NCBI GenBank assembly: GCA_030710605.1 | Contig: CP092879.1 | Coordinates: 40,238,842 to 40,302,841 of the forward strand | Source of the DNA: Cordylochernes scorpioides | Taxonomy: Eukaryota > Arthropoda > Arachnida > Pseudoscorpiones > Chernetidae | DNA length: 64,000 bases | Direction: 5' to 3' | Shown here: positions 52,327-63,117 of the stretch, one piece after another | Numbering within the stretch: the first letter of the stretch is position 1 | Layout: each line of letters opens with the position of its first letter | Notes under the pieces: model-generated | Databases searched by the model: none | Told to the model about the DNA's origin: nothing | The model's input: only the letters and a program-made list of their open reading frames with translations | Position numbers and translations under genes: made by a program

Positions 52327-55300
52327 ATGATGGCTCATTACCATTTTAGAGAATTTGAAGAAAAAAATGAAAATTTTTGCTCATTTATCGAGCGTTTGGA
52401 GCAGTTTCTAATTCTAGAAGAAGCAAGTGAAGAAAAGAAAAAAGCCTATTTGTTGACGCTAATTGGCGGGAAGGCGTATGATACATTGAAAAATTTATGT
52501 AGCCCGAAGTTGCCTAAAGAGTATAAATATGAAGAATTGATTGAGAAACTGGTTGAATATTTTTCCCCAAGGCGATCTATAATCGTAGAGAGATTCATGT
52601 TTTTTGGAAGAATACAAAAGGAAACGGAAAGTGTTTCAGAATATCTGGTGGAAATCAAGCGGCTAGCCTCAACGTGTGGATTTGGCGAATTTTTAAAGGA
52701 ATCCTTAAGAGACAAATTGGTGTGCGGATTGAGAAATGCAAAAATCCAGAGGAGGATCTTGTCTGAAGGAGATGTGCCGTTAGCAAGAGTAGTTGAAATT
52801 GCGTTGTCGATGGAGGCAGCAGAAAAAAATACCAGAATATTCCATGTCAATGAGCCTGCAGATAGCGTGGACAAAATACGCGCAGAAGTCGGGAATAGAT
52901 ATAATAGAGAGCAAAAGAGAAAGTGCATACATTGCGGGAGGTTGCATAAAGACTTATGCAGATTTAGAGAGGCGACCTGTTTCAGATGCGGGAAAAGAGG
53001 TCACTTGGCAACCATCTGCAGGAGCCGTGGGGAACATACAAGCGAAAGACAGGTGAGCCGGTTTCTGAACCAGAGAAAGATTAATCAAATCGATGATCAG
53101 GAGGAGGAAGAATCCGTTCAAAGAATGGTCTTCATGAGGACGTATGATTATAGAGTCAAGTATGCTACGAATGACCCTCCCTATGTGATTAAGATGAGAG
53201 TAGAGGACACTTTGATGACTTTTGAAATCGATACGGTTAGCTGTCTGACTTTAATATCGGAGAAGGATTTCAAGAGATACCTCCCAGACGTGCAGGTAAA
53301 AGAAGCGGGAATAATTGTGAAGACCTATGATGGGACTGTGGTACCGATTCTGGGTGAAATAGATGTCAAGGTCGATTTTCGGGGAACGATCGCTAAGCTT
53401 AGAGCTGTCGTGGTGAGAGGAGAAAGGAAGGCCTTGTTGGGGAGAGAATGGATCAATGTTTTGAAAATTGGAAATTATTTTGTGAATCAGATGCCTTTGG
53501 AGGACACGTTGGCGGAATTATTGAGTGAACACCAGGTTGTGTTTGGGGAGACAACAGATCCGATAAAGGGATTCACGTTTGCAGTGAATATTCAGGATGT
53601 AAACCCCATATTTCATAAGGCCCGACCAGTTCCCTTTTCAATTAGAACGGCAGTAAACGAGGTAATAGAAAGAATGGTGGAGAAGGACTACTTGTATCAA
53701 GTACCCAGCAGCAAGTGGGCAACTCCAGTGGTGGTTGTTCCCAAGAAGAATAAAGAGTTTAGGATTTGCTGTGATTTCAAAGTGACTTTAAATAGGTTTT
53801 TGGATACTGCGGCCTATCCGCTGCCTACTCAGCAGGACCTGTTTTCCGTATTGGCTAGAGGGAAGTATTTTTCTAAACTAGATCTGAGCAATGCATACCT
53901 TCAATTAGAGGTAAACCCTAGCACCCAGCCACTCCTGACTATTAATACGCATAAGGGGCTTTTTAGGTTTAAAAGAATGCCTTTTGGATTGACAAATGCC
54001 CCTAGTTTTTTTCAGTCAGTTATGGATAGAATATTGGCGGGAATTAATGGGGTTATTTGTTACATTGACGATGTACTCGTATCCACGGCGTCAGTGGAGG
54101 AACATATGGCAGTATTAAAAACTATTTTTGTTCGGTTGCAGAAGCACAACATAAAATTAAAAAGGGAAAAATGTGAATTTCTGCGAAGAGAAATACAGTA
54201 TTTGGGACATCTCATCAAAGAAGATGGTATTCGGCCTTTAGAGGACAAGATACAAGGGCTACAGAAAGCCAAAAGCCCGACAAATGTCTCGGAATTGAGA
54301 TCTTTTCTGGGATTAGTGAACTATTATGGAAAGTTTATTCCGAATTTGCCAGAGCTTTTGGAGCCACTTCACAAGCTGCTGAAAAAGAATAGTTATTGGA
54401 AGTGGACAGGGGAGTGTGAGGAGGCGATCTCGGAGTGTAAAAGGAGAATTACCTCCGAGAAAGTGTTGGTGCCATATGATGCCACGTTACCTTTATCTTT
54501 GGCCACGGACGCATCTCAGATTGGAGTGGGGGCGGTGCTGTCCCATGTTATCGAGGGCCAAGAGAAACCAATCATGTTTGCCTCACGAACACTTTCCGGG
54601 GCCGAACGTAATTATTCACAAATAGAAAGAGAAGCTCTAGCAATAATATATGGTGTGACTAAGTTCCACCAGTTTATCTATGGAAGACAATTTACCCTGA
54701 TTACAGATCATAAACCCCTGGTGTCTATTTTGGGGCCGAGAGCAGGGATTCCCACTTTGTCTACTTCAAGATTTCAGAGATGGGGACTGACTTTGGCGGC
54801 TTATACATATGAAATCGAATTCCGAAGAACTCAAGATCATGGAAACGCATATCTTCTCTCACGGTTGCCAGTAGAGAGTGACGAAACACCGGTTTTGAAT
54901 CAAACGTTCATATTATCATACGTGGAAGATTTGCTGGTTACAGCAGCAGAAATAGGTGTGGAAACTAAAAAAGATGAAGTATTGTCAGTGGTGAAGCGCT
55001 ATACGCAGCAAGGCTGGCCTGAAAGAGTTGGGGAATACCTCAGACCCTACTTTCAGAGAAAGTTGGAGTTAACTATGGACGGGGAATGCTTATTGTGGGG
55101 AATGCGAGTGATCATCCCGTCTTCTCTTAGGAAAAATATGTTGAGTTGTCTACACGAGACCCATTCGGGGATGGGCAAAATGAAGGCGGTTGCTAGGTCG
55201 CATTTTTGGTGGCCGAATCTTGACAACCAGATTGAATGCATGGTAAATGGGTGTAAAAATTGCCAGCAAACTCAGACAGGCCCAAGTAAAGTAAACTGGA

Positions 55301-55899
55301 GACCGTGGGTGTGGGCAACCAGGCCCTGGCAACGGATCCATATGGATTTTGCATTTAAAGATGGAGTGAATTTGTTAATTGTGGTGGATAGCCACTCAAA
55401 ATGGGTCGAGGCGATCCCGATGAGAGAGATAACCGCAAGAAAGACGATTGAGCAGTTAAGAAGATTGTTTTCAGCGTATGGGTTACCAGAGGAAGTGGTG
55501 TCGGATAATGGCTCACAGTTTACAGGGGTAGAGATGAAGAGTTTTTTTGAGAGAAATGGAGTCAGACAAACTCTGATTCCAGCATACCATCCACAGAGTA
55601 ATGGTTTAGCGGAAAGAGCGGTTCAATTGATAAAGATGGCCTTGAAAAAAAATAAAAGGAAGTTTGAAGATACCATTCAAGATACACTGTCAAGAATTCT
55701 CCTCACGTATCGATGCACGCCGCATGAGACAACTGGGAAGACCCCATCAGAGCTGTTTATGGGTCGGTCTCTGCGGACCAGACTGACATTGATACACCAG
55801 AGCCTGGACAATAGGGTGAGGGAACAACAGGCCAGGCAGATGAGGTATGATCGAGGAAGAGGCCAAGAGGAGTTCGAGGTGGACGATAAGGTGTGGTGA
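52327..55899 (+). CDS. gag-pol polyprotein of gypsy element 3 (ends at a premature stop)
   Basis: Single 1190-residue frame. Residues about 1-190: gag, with two cysteine motifs near 200-231 (CIHCGRLHKDLC; CFRCGKRGHLATIC). About 300-380: aspartic protease, but the active site reads DTV where DTG/DTGS is normal. About 455-630: RT with WATPVVVVPKKN, FSKLDLSNAYLQL, MPFGLTNAPSFF and YIDD at 579-582. About 720-850: RNase H with TDAS (727-730), EREAL and TDHKPL; the expected final DALSR reads YLLSR, losing an acidic residue. About 940-980: integrase zinc site (HETH, CKNCQ). Core DDE at D1007, D1060 and E1096 (35 residues between the last two). The frame stops at TGA 55897-55899. Style resembles K02A2.6-like pol proteins. 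No env. Confidence 0.95.
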   Translation: MMAHYHFREFEEKNENFCSFIERLEQFLILEEASEEKKKAYLLTLIGGKAYDTLKNLCSPKLPKEYKYEELIEKLVEYFSPRRSIIVERFMFFGRIQKETESVSEYLVEIKRLASTCGFGEFLKESLRDKLVCGLRNAKIQRRILSEGDVPLARVVEIALSMEAAEKNTRIFHVNEPADSVDKIRAEVGNRYNREQKRKCIHCGRLHKDLCRFREATCFRCGKRGHLATICRSRGEHTSERQVSRFLNQRKINQIDDQEEEESVQRMVFMRTYDYRVKYATNDPPYVIKMRVEDTLMTFEIDTVSCLTLISEKDFKRYLPDVQVKEAGIIVKTYDGTVVPILGEIDVKVDFRGTIAKLRAVVVRGERKALLGREWINVLKIGNYFVNQMPLEDTLAELLSEHQVVFGETTDPIKGFTFAVNIQDVNPIFHKARPVPFSIRTAVNEVIERMVEKDYLYQVPSSKWATPVVVVPKKNKEFRICCDFKVTLNRFLDTAAYPLPTQQDLFSVLARGKYFSKLDLSNAYLQLEVNPSTQPLLTINTHKGLFRFKRMPFGLTNAPSFFQSVMDRILAGINGVICYIDDVLVSTASVEEHMAVLKTIFVRLQKHNIKLKREKCEFLRREIQYLGHLIKEDGIRPLEDKIQGLQKAKSPTNVSELRSFLGLVNYYGKFIPNLPELLEPLHKLLKKNSYWKWTGECEEAISECKRRITSEKVLVPYDATLPLSLATDASQIGVGAVLSHVIEGQEKPIMFASRTLSGAERNYSQIEREALAIIYGVTKFHQFIYGRQFTLITDHKPLVSILGPRAGIPTLSTSRFQRWGLTLAAYTYEIEFRRTQDHGNAYLLSRLPVESDETPVLNQTFILSYVEDLLVTAAEIGVETKKDEVLSVVKRYTQQGWPERVGEYLRPYFQRKLELTMDGECLLWGMRVIIPSSLRKNMLSCLHETHSGMGKMKAVARSHFWWPNLDNQIECMVNGCKNCQQTQTGPSKVNWRPWVWATRPWQRIHMDFAFKDGVNLLIVVDSHSKWVEAIPMREITARKTIEQLRRLFSAYGLPEEVVSDNGSQFTGVEMKSFFERNGVRQTLIPAYHPQSNGLAERAVQLIKMALKKNKRKFEDTIQDTLSRILLTYRCTPHETTGKTPSELFMGRSLRTRLTLIHQSLDNRVREQQARQMRYDRGRGQEEFEVDDKVW

Positions 55900-56316
55900 A
55901 AGAATTTTAGAGGTGTCGGATGGATTCCAGTAAGAATAGTGGGCAGAAAGGGGAGCAGAGTCTATACAGTTTTGATAAATGGACAGGTGAAGACCTACCA
56001 CCGAGATCAGATAAGGAGAAGATGGACTAGTGGTGAAGAGGGAGATGAGGCCAGAGAGAAAAGAGAGGAGGAAGATGACCCAATATGGATGGCTCCTGAG
56101 AGTATGAACAGCCGGAGGGACAGAGAATCGTTTTCGTCGGAAACAGCTGGATTGCCGCAGGATCCAGTGTCCGGGGACCAAGGTGTGGAGATTGGAAGCA
56201 GCCCAAGGGAATCCGCGTGTTCCTCAGACAAAGAAGCCCGGACGGAGGAGAGGCCACTGCCAAGAAGAAACCCTCCAAGGGATCGGAGACCTCCTGTGCG
56301 ATATCAAGGCTTGTAG
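55900..56316 (+). pseudogene. C-terminal tail of the gypsy 3 integrase, after the stop
   Basis: In the same frame as the main polyprotein, directly after the TGA: KNFRGVGWIPVRIVGRKGSR and YTVLINGQVKTYHRDQIRRR, then an acidic and arginine-rich end (RPPVRYQGL) up to the TAG at about 56314. This is the usual integrase C-terminal tail, so the TGA is a single point mutation that truncates the protein by about 138 residues. Confidence 0.9.
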
Positions 56317-56327
56317 GAGGAAGATGG

Positions 56328-56537
56328 TGTTATGTATTGGCGAATTAATTTAATATTTGTTTTTATTTATTTGTTGTCACAGAGTTGATGATGATAATTG
56401 TGTATATATGCATATATATAGTGTTTGTGTTTTTAGCAGTTGATCATTTTTCTAATATGGAATTGTTTTAACTTTGTTTGTTTTCTTGGCATTAAAAATA
56501 TATTCTATTTTCAAGTCTTATCTGTGGAAACATTGCA
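56328..56537 (+). repeat. 3' LTR of gypsy element 3
   Basis: 210 bp from TGTTATGTATTGG to ACATTGCA; four substitutions relative to the 5' LTR. Confidence 0.93.
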
Positions 56538-56712
56538 ATCTCAGTGCAAATGAAGAGGATCTCTGCACAACAAATAATACTCTGTTAATTTTCTCTCAAA
56601 AATCATTTAGAATTTCAGAAGAAATACTGTGGCCCTCTTGAATTGTAGCAGGCGAGGATATCCTATAGTTATCTTAATTGTCAAACAAATGCTACAGGTT
56701 TCTGGAGATGAG
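56538..56712. other. Spacer between gypsy elements 3 and 4
   Basis: Nothing recognised in about 175 bp. Confidence 0.4.
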
Positions 56713-56716
56713 TATC

Positions 56717-57484
56717 TGTGGTGGTTAATTAACGACAATCCACATAAATAATTTCTTAAAATTTTAATTGATAGCGATTTTGTTTTAAGTTGAAAATTTG
56801 CCTTGAATTAAATACCAAACGATGTACGTTTTCGTTTTTTTTTTATATTTCGAAATATGTTATATTTTTGTTTTAAATATAAATATTTAATATGTATTTC
56901 TTAAATATTTATTATTTGATATTATGAATAATTTTTATTTTTTTTCACTTTTGATCGAATTGAAATTCTTGTTTGAATGCTTGCAAATGTTCGTTAAAGT
57001 TTATATTTTAAATACGGCTCATCAATTTATGTGGTCGGCATGGAATTCTAGGCGGAGTCAGATAACAAATTATTTATTGTAAAATAAACTTTTAATTACA
57101 TTTATTTGATACAAATTATCAGAAGGGGTTAAATTGTTGTATATTACACGTTGAAGTTCTTTTTTTATATATGTGTGGTCAAATATAATTTCTAGATTAT
57201 ATAATGTTGGATATATGTGTTTGATATATTATAGATAAATATTTACATTTTATATGATTTATGATTTATATTTAGAATGATGTATAATTATTATATTGAT
57301 AATATCATATTGATATGACAACAATTAATATGAAATTAATGTTAATTCATATAATTTTAATAAAGTATATTTTATGAGCATTATATATTTATAAGATAAT
57401 TTAATATTTGAATTAAATAGTTATTAAACAAATTAAAACTTATAATGAAAATATGAAAAGTTAATATTTTTGGGAGCCGCTACA
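56717..57484 (-). repeat. 3' LTR of gypsy element 4
   Basis: On the minus strand it starts TGTAGCGGCTCCC and ends ACCACCACA. Very AT-rich with many short poly-A/T runs. Aligned copy at 61395-62132. Confidence 0.9.
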
Positions 57485-58400
57485 TCACTCCCCTTCCAGT
57501 GACGGAAGTCACATTCAATAGACTCATTGTACCTGGAAGGAGTTTTTATCCGTCTTCCGCTGCGGGTCTCCTTTGGCAATTCGAACCGCACCCCAAGCTT
57601 AGATGGTTGCGGTTTACTGGAAGGCCCGATGGGATCTTCTCTGCTGGCAGGTATGATGCGATATCCACTGCTGGCAGGTTGATCTAGTGTTCCCAAGATA
57701 TAAGCGGGCTTTAATCGATCTATCGATATCTTCACTTCCCTGTTCTTAATTTTTAGCGTAAAAAAATTATCAGAATTTTCAAGAACTGGATAAGGTCCTT
57801 CGTAATATGGTTCTAAAGGCTTTCTAATTCTATTGATTCTCAAGAAAACTTGATCAGATTTAAATAAATCTTTATGGTTAAAAATATCTTTGGTTACATT
57901 GTGACTCGTTGTTATTGGTCTAACCATATGCGTATACTCTATGAGGTTCGATATAAATAAACTGGAATCAACTCGACTTACAGGCTTCTCAAAATATTCT
58001 CCAGGTAATTTAATGGTTTTTCCATAAACCATCTGTGATATTGAAAAACCCGTATCCTCTCGAATAGCAGCGCGTAACGCTAGAAGTATTGTCGGCAGAG
58101 AATCGGGCCATTTGACTGAATTATGAGCTTTAATAGCAGTTTTAAGTGTCCGATTAAAACGTTCAATTTCACCATTACTTTGAGGATGGTAAGGAGTAGT
58201 ATGCAGCAGTTTCGTACCGCATATAGCTGCAAGATCTTTTAATACTTGAGATGTAAATTTTTGTCTTCCCTGATCTGAAACTATAGTGTAGGGAGTTCCG
58301 AATCTTGACACCCAGTTATTATAAAAGGCAAGGGCTACACTCTCAGATGTTATGTTCTCCAAGGGTATCACTTCCATCCAGGACATTTATCTGTCAATGC
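57433..58400 (-). pseudogene. integrase of gypsy element 4
   Basis: Core frame 57433-58386. Upstream across a stop (58387-58389) lies the first-D block (HIDLIGPLPPSNGKYYCLTC). The frame shows VSDQGRQKF (second D) and GEIERFNR (E). There are 36 residues between D and E, one more than usual, because of an extra lysine codon in GRQKF. The GPY-like box YYEGPYPVLE follows, and the frame runs through the LTR boundary to a stop at 57433. The stop and a further frame change upstream make it non-functional. Confidence 0.85.
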
Positions 58401-58520
58401 AAGTGAGACAATAATACTTTCCATTTGATGGAGGTAGTGGCCCAATTAAATCAATATGAATCACACTGAATCTTTCGTCGGGCCCTCTAAATGTACCAAT
58501 TTGGGATTTTGTGTGCCTCG

Positions 58521-59180
58521 TTACCTTTGTTTTTTGACAATAAATGCAAGCCTGGGACCATTTTCGAACGTCTTTTTTTTTATTTCTTTCCAGATAAATT
58601 TTGATTTAAGTTGATTAATTGTAGCCTTTATGCCAGATTGTAATGGATACTGTTTAAATTTTAGCGATGTATTTTCTTTGCGTAGATTAAGTAATTCATC
58701 ACTATTATTTTGTTCCTCTGCAATTTTATCATAATCAATACTTGTAACTGCTTCCATTCTAGACAACGTATCTGCAACAATGTTTTCTTTACCACTAATA
58801 TGCAGGATGTCTGTGGAAAATTGTGAAATATATTGAAGTTGTCTCTGTTGTCTTGGCGAAGCTTTTTCATTATTTTGTTTGAAAGCATATACTAATGGCT
58901 TATGATCAGTGAATATATAGAATTTTCTTCCTTCCAACATATATTTAAAATTTTTAATACTCAAATAAATTTCAAGTAATTCCCTATCATAGGTACTGTA
59001 TACCTTTTGAGCATTTTTTTAACTTCTTTGAAAAGAATGCTATTGGCTTCCAACAACTATTTTCACATTGCTGCAACACTGAACCAATAGCATTATTAGA
59101 TGCGTCTGTACAGAGCGATAATGGAAGTGCAGGGTTGGGGTAGTATGATAATGCAGCACTTGCTAAGTCTTGTTTACATC
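58521..59180 (-). pseudogene. RNase H and linker of gypsy element 4
   Basis: Frame 58521-58964 reads MLEGRKFYIFTDHKPLVYAF, then GKENIVADTLSRMEAVTSID (late acidic box ADTLSR intact). The earlier part (about 58970-59150) holds the first acidic block (LSLCTDASNNAIGSVL) across frame changes. Confidence 0.8.
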
Positions 59181-59181
59181 T

Positions 59182-60210
59182 TTAAAACTGCAACTTGGCC
59201 TCTTCTGACCAATCGATTTTTCTTTTATCATTATTTTTTGAATCTTTCAGATAATCATGAAGAAGAGCCTGCGTAGAAGCTGCGTTCTCAAGATATCTAC
59301 GATAAAAATTTACCATACCTAGGAAGGTACGCAATTCCCGTTTCGTCGTTGGCAGTTTATAATCTAGAATTGTTTGAACCTTTGATGGAAGCGGTTGAGA
59401 CCCTCCATTAGTTATCCAGTGCCCTAGAAATTCCAATTGGTCAACTCCTAAGATAGATTTAGCGATGTTTATGCGCAATCCATAGTTTTGTAGTTTCTCG
59501 AGAACCAATTTTAAATGGGTTTCATGTTCTTCACAAGTTTCTGAAGCCACTAATATATCGTCCAAATAGGGAAATGTAAAATCCAAGCCACGAAGTACTT
59601 CATGAATAAAACGCTGAAACGTAGCTGGTGCATTCTTAAGACCAAAGCTCATGACGTTAAACTCATAAAGCCCAAATGGAGTTATTATGGCTGTTTTAGG
59701 CTTGTCCTCCTCGGCAATGGGGATCTGGTAATGGCTTTAAACTAATCAAGTCTAGAAAAAATCATCTTTCCACTTAAAATATGCTGAAACTCCTCCAATC
59801 TAGGTATTGGGTAGCGATCAGGCAAGGTTTGAGAATTTAATTTTCTGTAGTCACCACAAGGTCTTAATGTGCCGTCTTTTTTTGGTGACCAGGTGAAGTG
59901 GACTAGCCCATTGTAATTTTGATTGCCTGATTATTTCATGCTCGAGCATAAATTGGAACTCTTGTTTAGCTTCATTTAATATTTTTGGATCCAACGGTCG
60001 AGCTCTAGAGAACACTGGTGGTCCTTTTGTTATTATAAAGTGCTTCACATCGTGATTAGATTTCATTATTCCTACGTTGGGCCTCGTAATATCTGGGTAA
60101 TTAGCCAATAGTTTAGAAAAAATTGATGTTGTTCTATAAGAGCTAAAAGTCTCTTCAGAGATTGAGCAGATATCACCTTTTATTGTCAGGTTTGTTATAC
60201 CGTCAATCAA
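59182..60210 (-). pseudogene. reverse transcriptase of gypsy element 4
   Basis: The RT region is in pieces. Frame 59851-60210 holds the N-terminal part (VFSRARPLDPKILNEAKQEF, WASPLHLVTKK). A damaged stretch covers the first palm motif (GDYRKLNSQTLPDRYPIPRL, about 59790-59850). Frame 59182-59652 carries SFGLKNAPATFQRF and catalytic YLDD, then GHWITNGG and ELRTFLGMVNFYRRYL. Frameshifts occur at about 59850 and 59655-59750. Confidence 0.88.
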
Positions 60211-60282
60211 TTGTCTTCTATTAATATAAAGGATAATTTGAAATTATTTAGAAAATAGGCTCCATGTATACCCCTGTTGGTT

Positions 60283-60600
60283 TTAGCTATTACAAATGGC
60301 CATTGGAATTGTCGCCGTAGACCAAGATCTAAAGATAATATATTGAGTACCGTACGTGGAGATTTCCGTTCCATTGGCTGCATATAGCTTGAAATCGTTC
60401 AGGGTGGTCCCAATTTTTCCTTTAAAAGGTATTAAGGAAACATCAGCTCCACTATCTACTAAGAATCGCATGCCAGTATTTTTGTCTTTTACAAATAAAC
60501 GGCTATTGCGACGTATGTTCTGTCCAGCAGCAGAGTGCGTCGCACCACTTACTGCTGGTTAGAGTTTTCCGCATTGACCCATTCACATGGCTTTTTACAT
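60283..60600 (-). pseudogene. protease and nucleocapsid region of gypsy element 4
   Basis: RFLVDSGADVSLIPF at about 60470-60430 gives an aspartic protease site (DSGA). Upstream toward 60620, KNCLPGKCKKPCEWVNAENS resembles the zinc region of CsRn1-type gag. A stop and frame changes separate them from gag. Confidence 0.75.
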
Positions 60601-60628
60601 TTTCCAGGTAGGCAGTTTTTTTCCATAC

Positions 60629-61387
60629 CTATAATGGAAATAGCAAATTTTTTCCTTTCGGATTATATCCGCCCTTAAATCGGGAACGGGAGCGTGCATT
60701 GTAGCGATAATCACGTGAACTTCGGTCACGAGATCTACCTTGATGCTCCATTTTCATACTTTCTATTTTCTGTTCCAGAGATTCTATTTTTTTTAATACA
60801 ATTTTTGTTTCATTCTCCGGCTTATCTGCCTCGTAAATCTCCGCCTTGGGGTTTAATTCGGCTATTCTATCAGCCATTACTGCCAATTTGTCGAGCTCTT
60901 CCTCGCTAATTATTAAAATTTGCTGAATTGCCTGTGGTAGTTTTTCGAGCCATAGCGTCTTTATAAATTTATCGGATAAGTCCTCTGTTGCTAATGATTT
61001 CAATTTCTGCAACAAGTGGCTAGGTTTTAGATCACCTAGATCAATTCCCGATAGCAGTTTTCGAATTCTTTTTGATTCGCCATCTTTAAATATTCTAAGA
61101 AGTCTCTCTTTTGCCTCTGAATATTTATTTATTTCTTTAGAGGTAATTATATCCCAGAGGTTTTCGACATACTTTGGGTCCAATTGAGCGATTAAATAAT
61201 TGAATTTCGTATTTTCTGTCTTTATATTATTTATCAAGAACTGAGCCTCAACTTGATGGAACCATATATCAGGTCTTTCAATCCAGAAAGGTGGAAGTTT
61301 AATATTTACCTTATAGGTCTCAACTTTCTCAGTTTCCTCACTTTTCATTTTATCAATTCGTTGTGCTGGTTCTTTTGTTAGGCTCAC
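60629..61387 (-). pseudogene. gag of gypsy element 4
   Basis: A 252-codon frame starting MSLTKEPAQRIDKMKSEE. The capsid part contains LPPFWIERPDIWFHQVEAQF, then FNYLIAQLDPKYVENLWDII, typical of DUF7041-like gag from CsRn1-type gypsy elements of arthropods. A coiled region (ETKIVLKKIESLEQKIESMK) and an arginine-rich RSRDRSSRDYRYNARSRSR tail follow. The frame is lost at about 60630 before the zinc region. It starts 8 bp after the 5' LTR boundary, so the primer-binding site overlaps or adjoins the start; I cannot assign a primer. Confidence 0.85.
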
Positions 61388-61394
61388 GAATTTA

Positions 61395-62132
61395 TGTGGT
61401 GGTTAATTAACGACAATCCACATAAATAATTTCTTAAAATTTTATTTGATAGCGATTTTGTTTTAAGTTGAAAATTTGCCTTGAATTAAATACCAAACGA
61501 TGTACTTTTTCGTTGTTTTTAAATATTTCTAAATATGTTAGATTTTTTGTTTTAAATATAAATATTTTATATGTATTTCTTAAATATTTATTATTTGATA
61601 TTATGAATAATTTTTATTTTTTTCACTTTTGATCGAATTGAAATTCTTGTTTGATTGCTTGCAAATGTTCGTTAAAGTTTATATTTTAAATACGGCTCAC
61701 CAATTTATGTGGGCGGCATGGAATTCTAGGCGGAGTCAGATAACAAATTATTTATTGTAAAATAACTTTTAATTACATTTATTTGATACAAATTATCAGA
61801 AGGGGTTAAATTGTTGTATATTACACGTTGAAGTTCTTTTTTTATATGTGTGTGGTCAAATATCATTTCTAGATTAGATAATGTTAGATATATGGGTTTT
61901 TTGATATATTATAAATAAATATTTACATTTTATATGATTTATGATTTATATTTAGAATGATGTATAATTATTTTATCATATTGATATGACAACAATTAAT
62001 ATGATATTAATGTTAATTCATATAATTTTAATAAAGTATATTTCATGAGCATTATATATGAATTAAATAGTTATTAAACAAATTAAAACTTATAATGAAA
62101 ATATGAAAAGTTAATATTTGGGAGCCGCTACA
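61395..62132 (-). repeat. 5' LTR of gypsy element 4
   Basis: 738 bp, same ends as 56717-57484. Indels relative to the 3' LTR include losses in the AT runs near 61970-62070. Confidence 0.9.
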
Positions 62133-62139
62133 TATCTTT

Positions 62140-63004
62140 ATCTTTATTAAACTTAATCTCGGGCTTTCGGGCATCTCTGTCCTTCTACAGGAGTACATAG
62201 AGACATATAAATGCCGTTAAAATGCTAACTGATTTATATATACATTCAAATATGAAGATATATTTTGCATATGGAACACACATCAAAATCAAAGAAGGAG
62301 CAGGACAGATTTCGTCAAACTTCACTTGTGAACTGACAGCTATCTGGAAAGCCCTTGATGTATGCCTTAACCAACCATCCCTACATCAAGCAGAAGGAAT
62401 TTTAATATAAAGCGACTCAATATCCGCTCTAGAAGCAATTAAGAAGGGGGCAATACTAAGATCACACAGAAAATACACTCGTTACTTACCCAACTGGAAC
62501 CATTGGAGAAGAACTGCATTCTACAATGGATTCCTGCCCATGTTGGGATCGGGGGTAATGAAATGGCATTTTAATTGGCAAAGGAAGCCAGAAAATTGAG
62601 CCAAAGGAAAGAACAAATGTTATTATTTGACGCTTTGTCAAAATACAAGAAAATAAACAAAAAATAAGAAAAGATCAAAATGCGAAATAAACTCTGAGAG
62701 AAAAATGACAAAAACTATAACAAGTTTTAGAACAAAACACTATGAAGGAATGACAATACATCCAGATGTCAAAATAACCTATAGGACATGCAACAACTGT
62801 CCTGGTGTGGAACTAACACCTACCCACATATTTTCATACCCAGCAATGGCCGCAGCCTTGCAGAAAATTGGCATAGACCCAGAGCAGCAGCTTTACACAC
62901 CCAAGATAGTGGACATTGCTGCTGCTGTGATGCATGGAGACATCTGAGACTATTTATTGGACACGACAACAACAACAACAACAACGGCATTCCAGAGTAA
63001 AATA
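62140..63004 (+). pseudogene. Second LINE fragment: RNase H to 3' end
   Basis: Homologous to 47270-48003. From about 62270 it reads THIKIKEGAGQISSNFTCEL, then WKALDVCLNQPSLHQAEGIL, then (after a stop) SDSISALEAIKKG, RNase H of a jockey/I-like LINE. The C-terminal motif CNNCPGVELTPTHIFSYP (62788-62843) has Y where the last cysteine is expected. It ends MHGDI and then a CAACAA run. 5'-truncated; the sequence just left of 62270 does not match the 39-48 kb LINE. Confidence 0.85.
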
Positions 63005-63117
63005 AATTATCAGAGATAGATACATATTTTTCAAATGAATTGAAATGAATATAATCGAAACTGAGAGAGAGTTGAATTAAAAAAAATAGAAATTTATTAT
63101 CTTCGAAAACAAACCGT

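Larger units (their letters stand above)
52000..56537 (+). mobile_element. Ty3/gypsy LTR retrotransposon 3, best preserved
   Basis: 4.5 kb with two 210-bp LTRs that differ at about four positions, so a fairly young insertion. One continuous gag-pol frame of 1190 codons covers gag, protease, RT, RNase H and integrase. A polypurine tract GGAGGAAGATGG (56316-56327) precedes the 3' LTR. CTCTC/ATCTC flanks suggest a 5-bp target duplication with one mismatch. Three point lesions (protease, RNase H, one stop) probably inactivate it. Confidence 0.95.
56717..62132 (-). mobile_element. Ty3/gypsy LTR retrotransposon 4 (CsRn1-like), minus strand
   Basis: LTRs of 768 bp (56717-57484) and 738 bp (61395-62132) bound a decayed minus-strand element. 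Both edges carry the 4-bp direct repeat TATC (56713-56716 and 62133-62136). A polypurine tract (GGAAGGGGAG on the minus strand, 57498-57489) lies next to the 3' LTR. The gag begins with a PPFW...IWF box and the nucleocapsid region has an incomplete cysteine array (CLPGKCKKPCEW), features of CsRn1-type elements. The LTRs differ by many indels, so it is older than elements 1 and 3. Confidence 0.9.
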
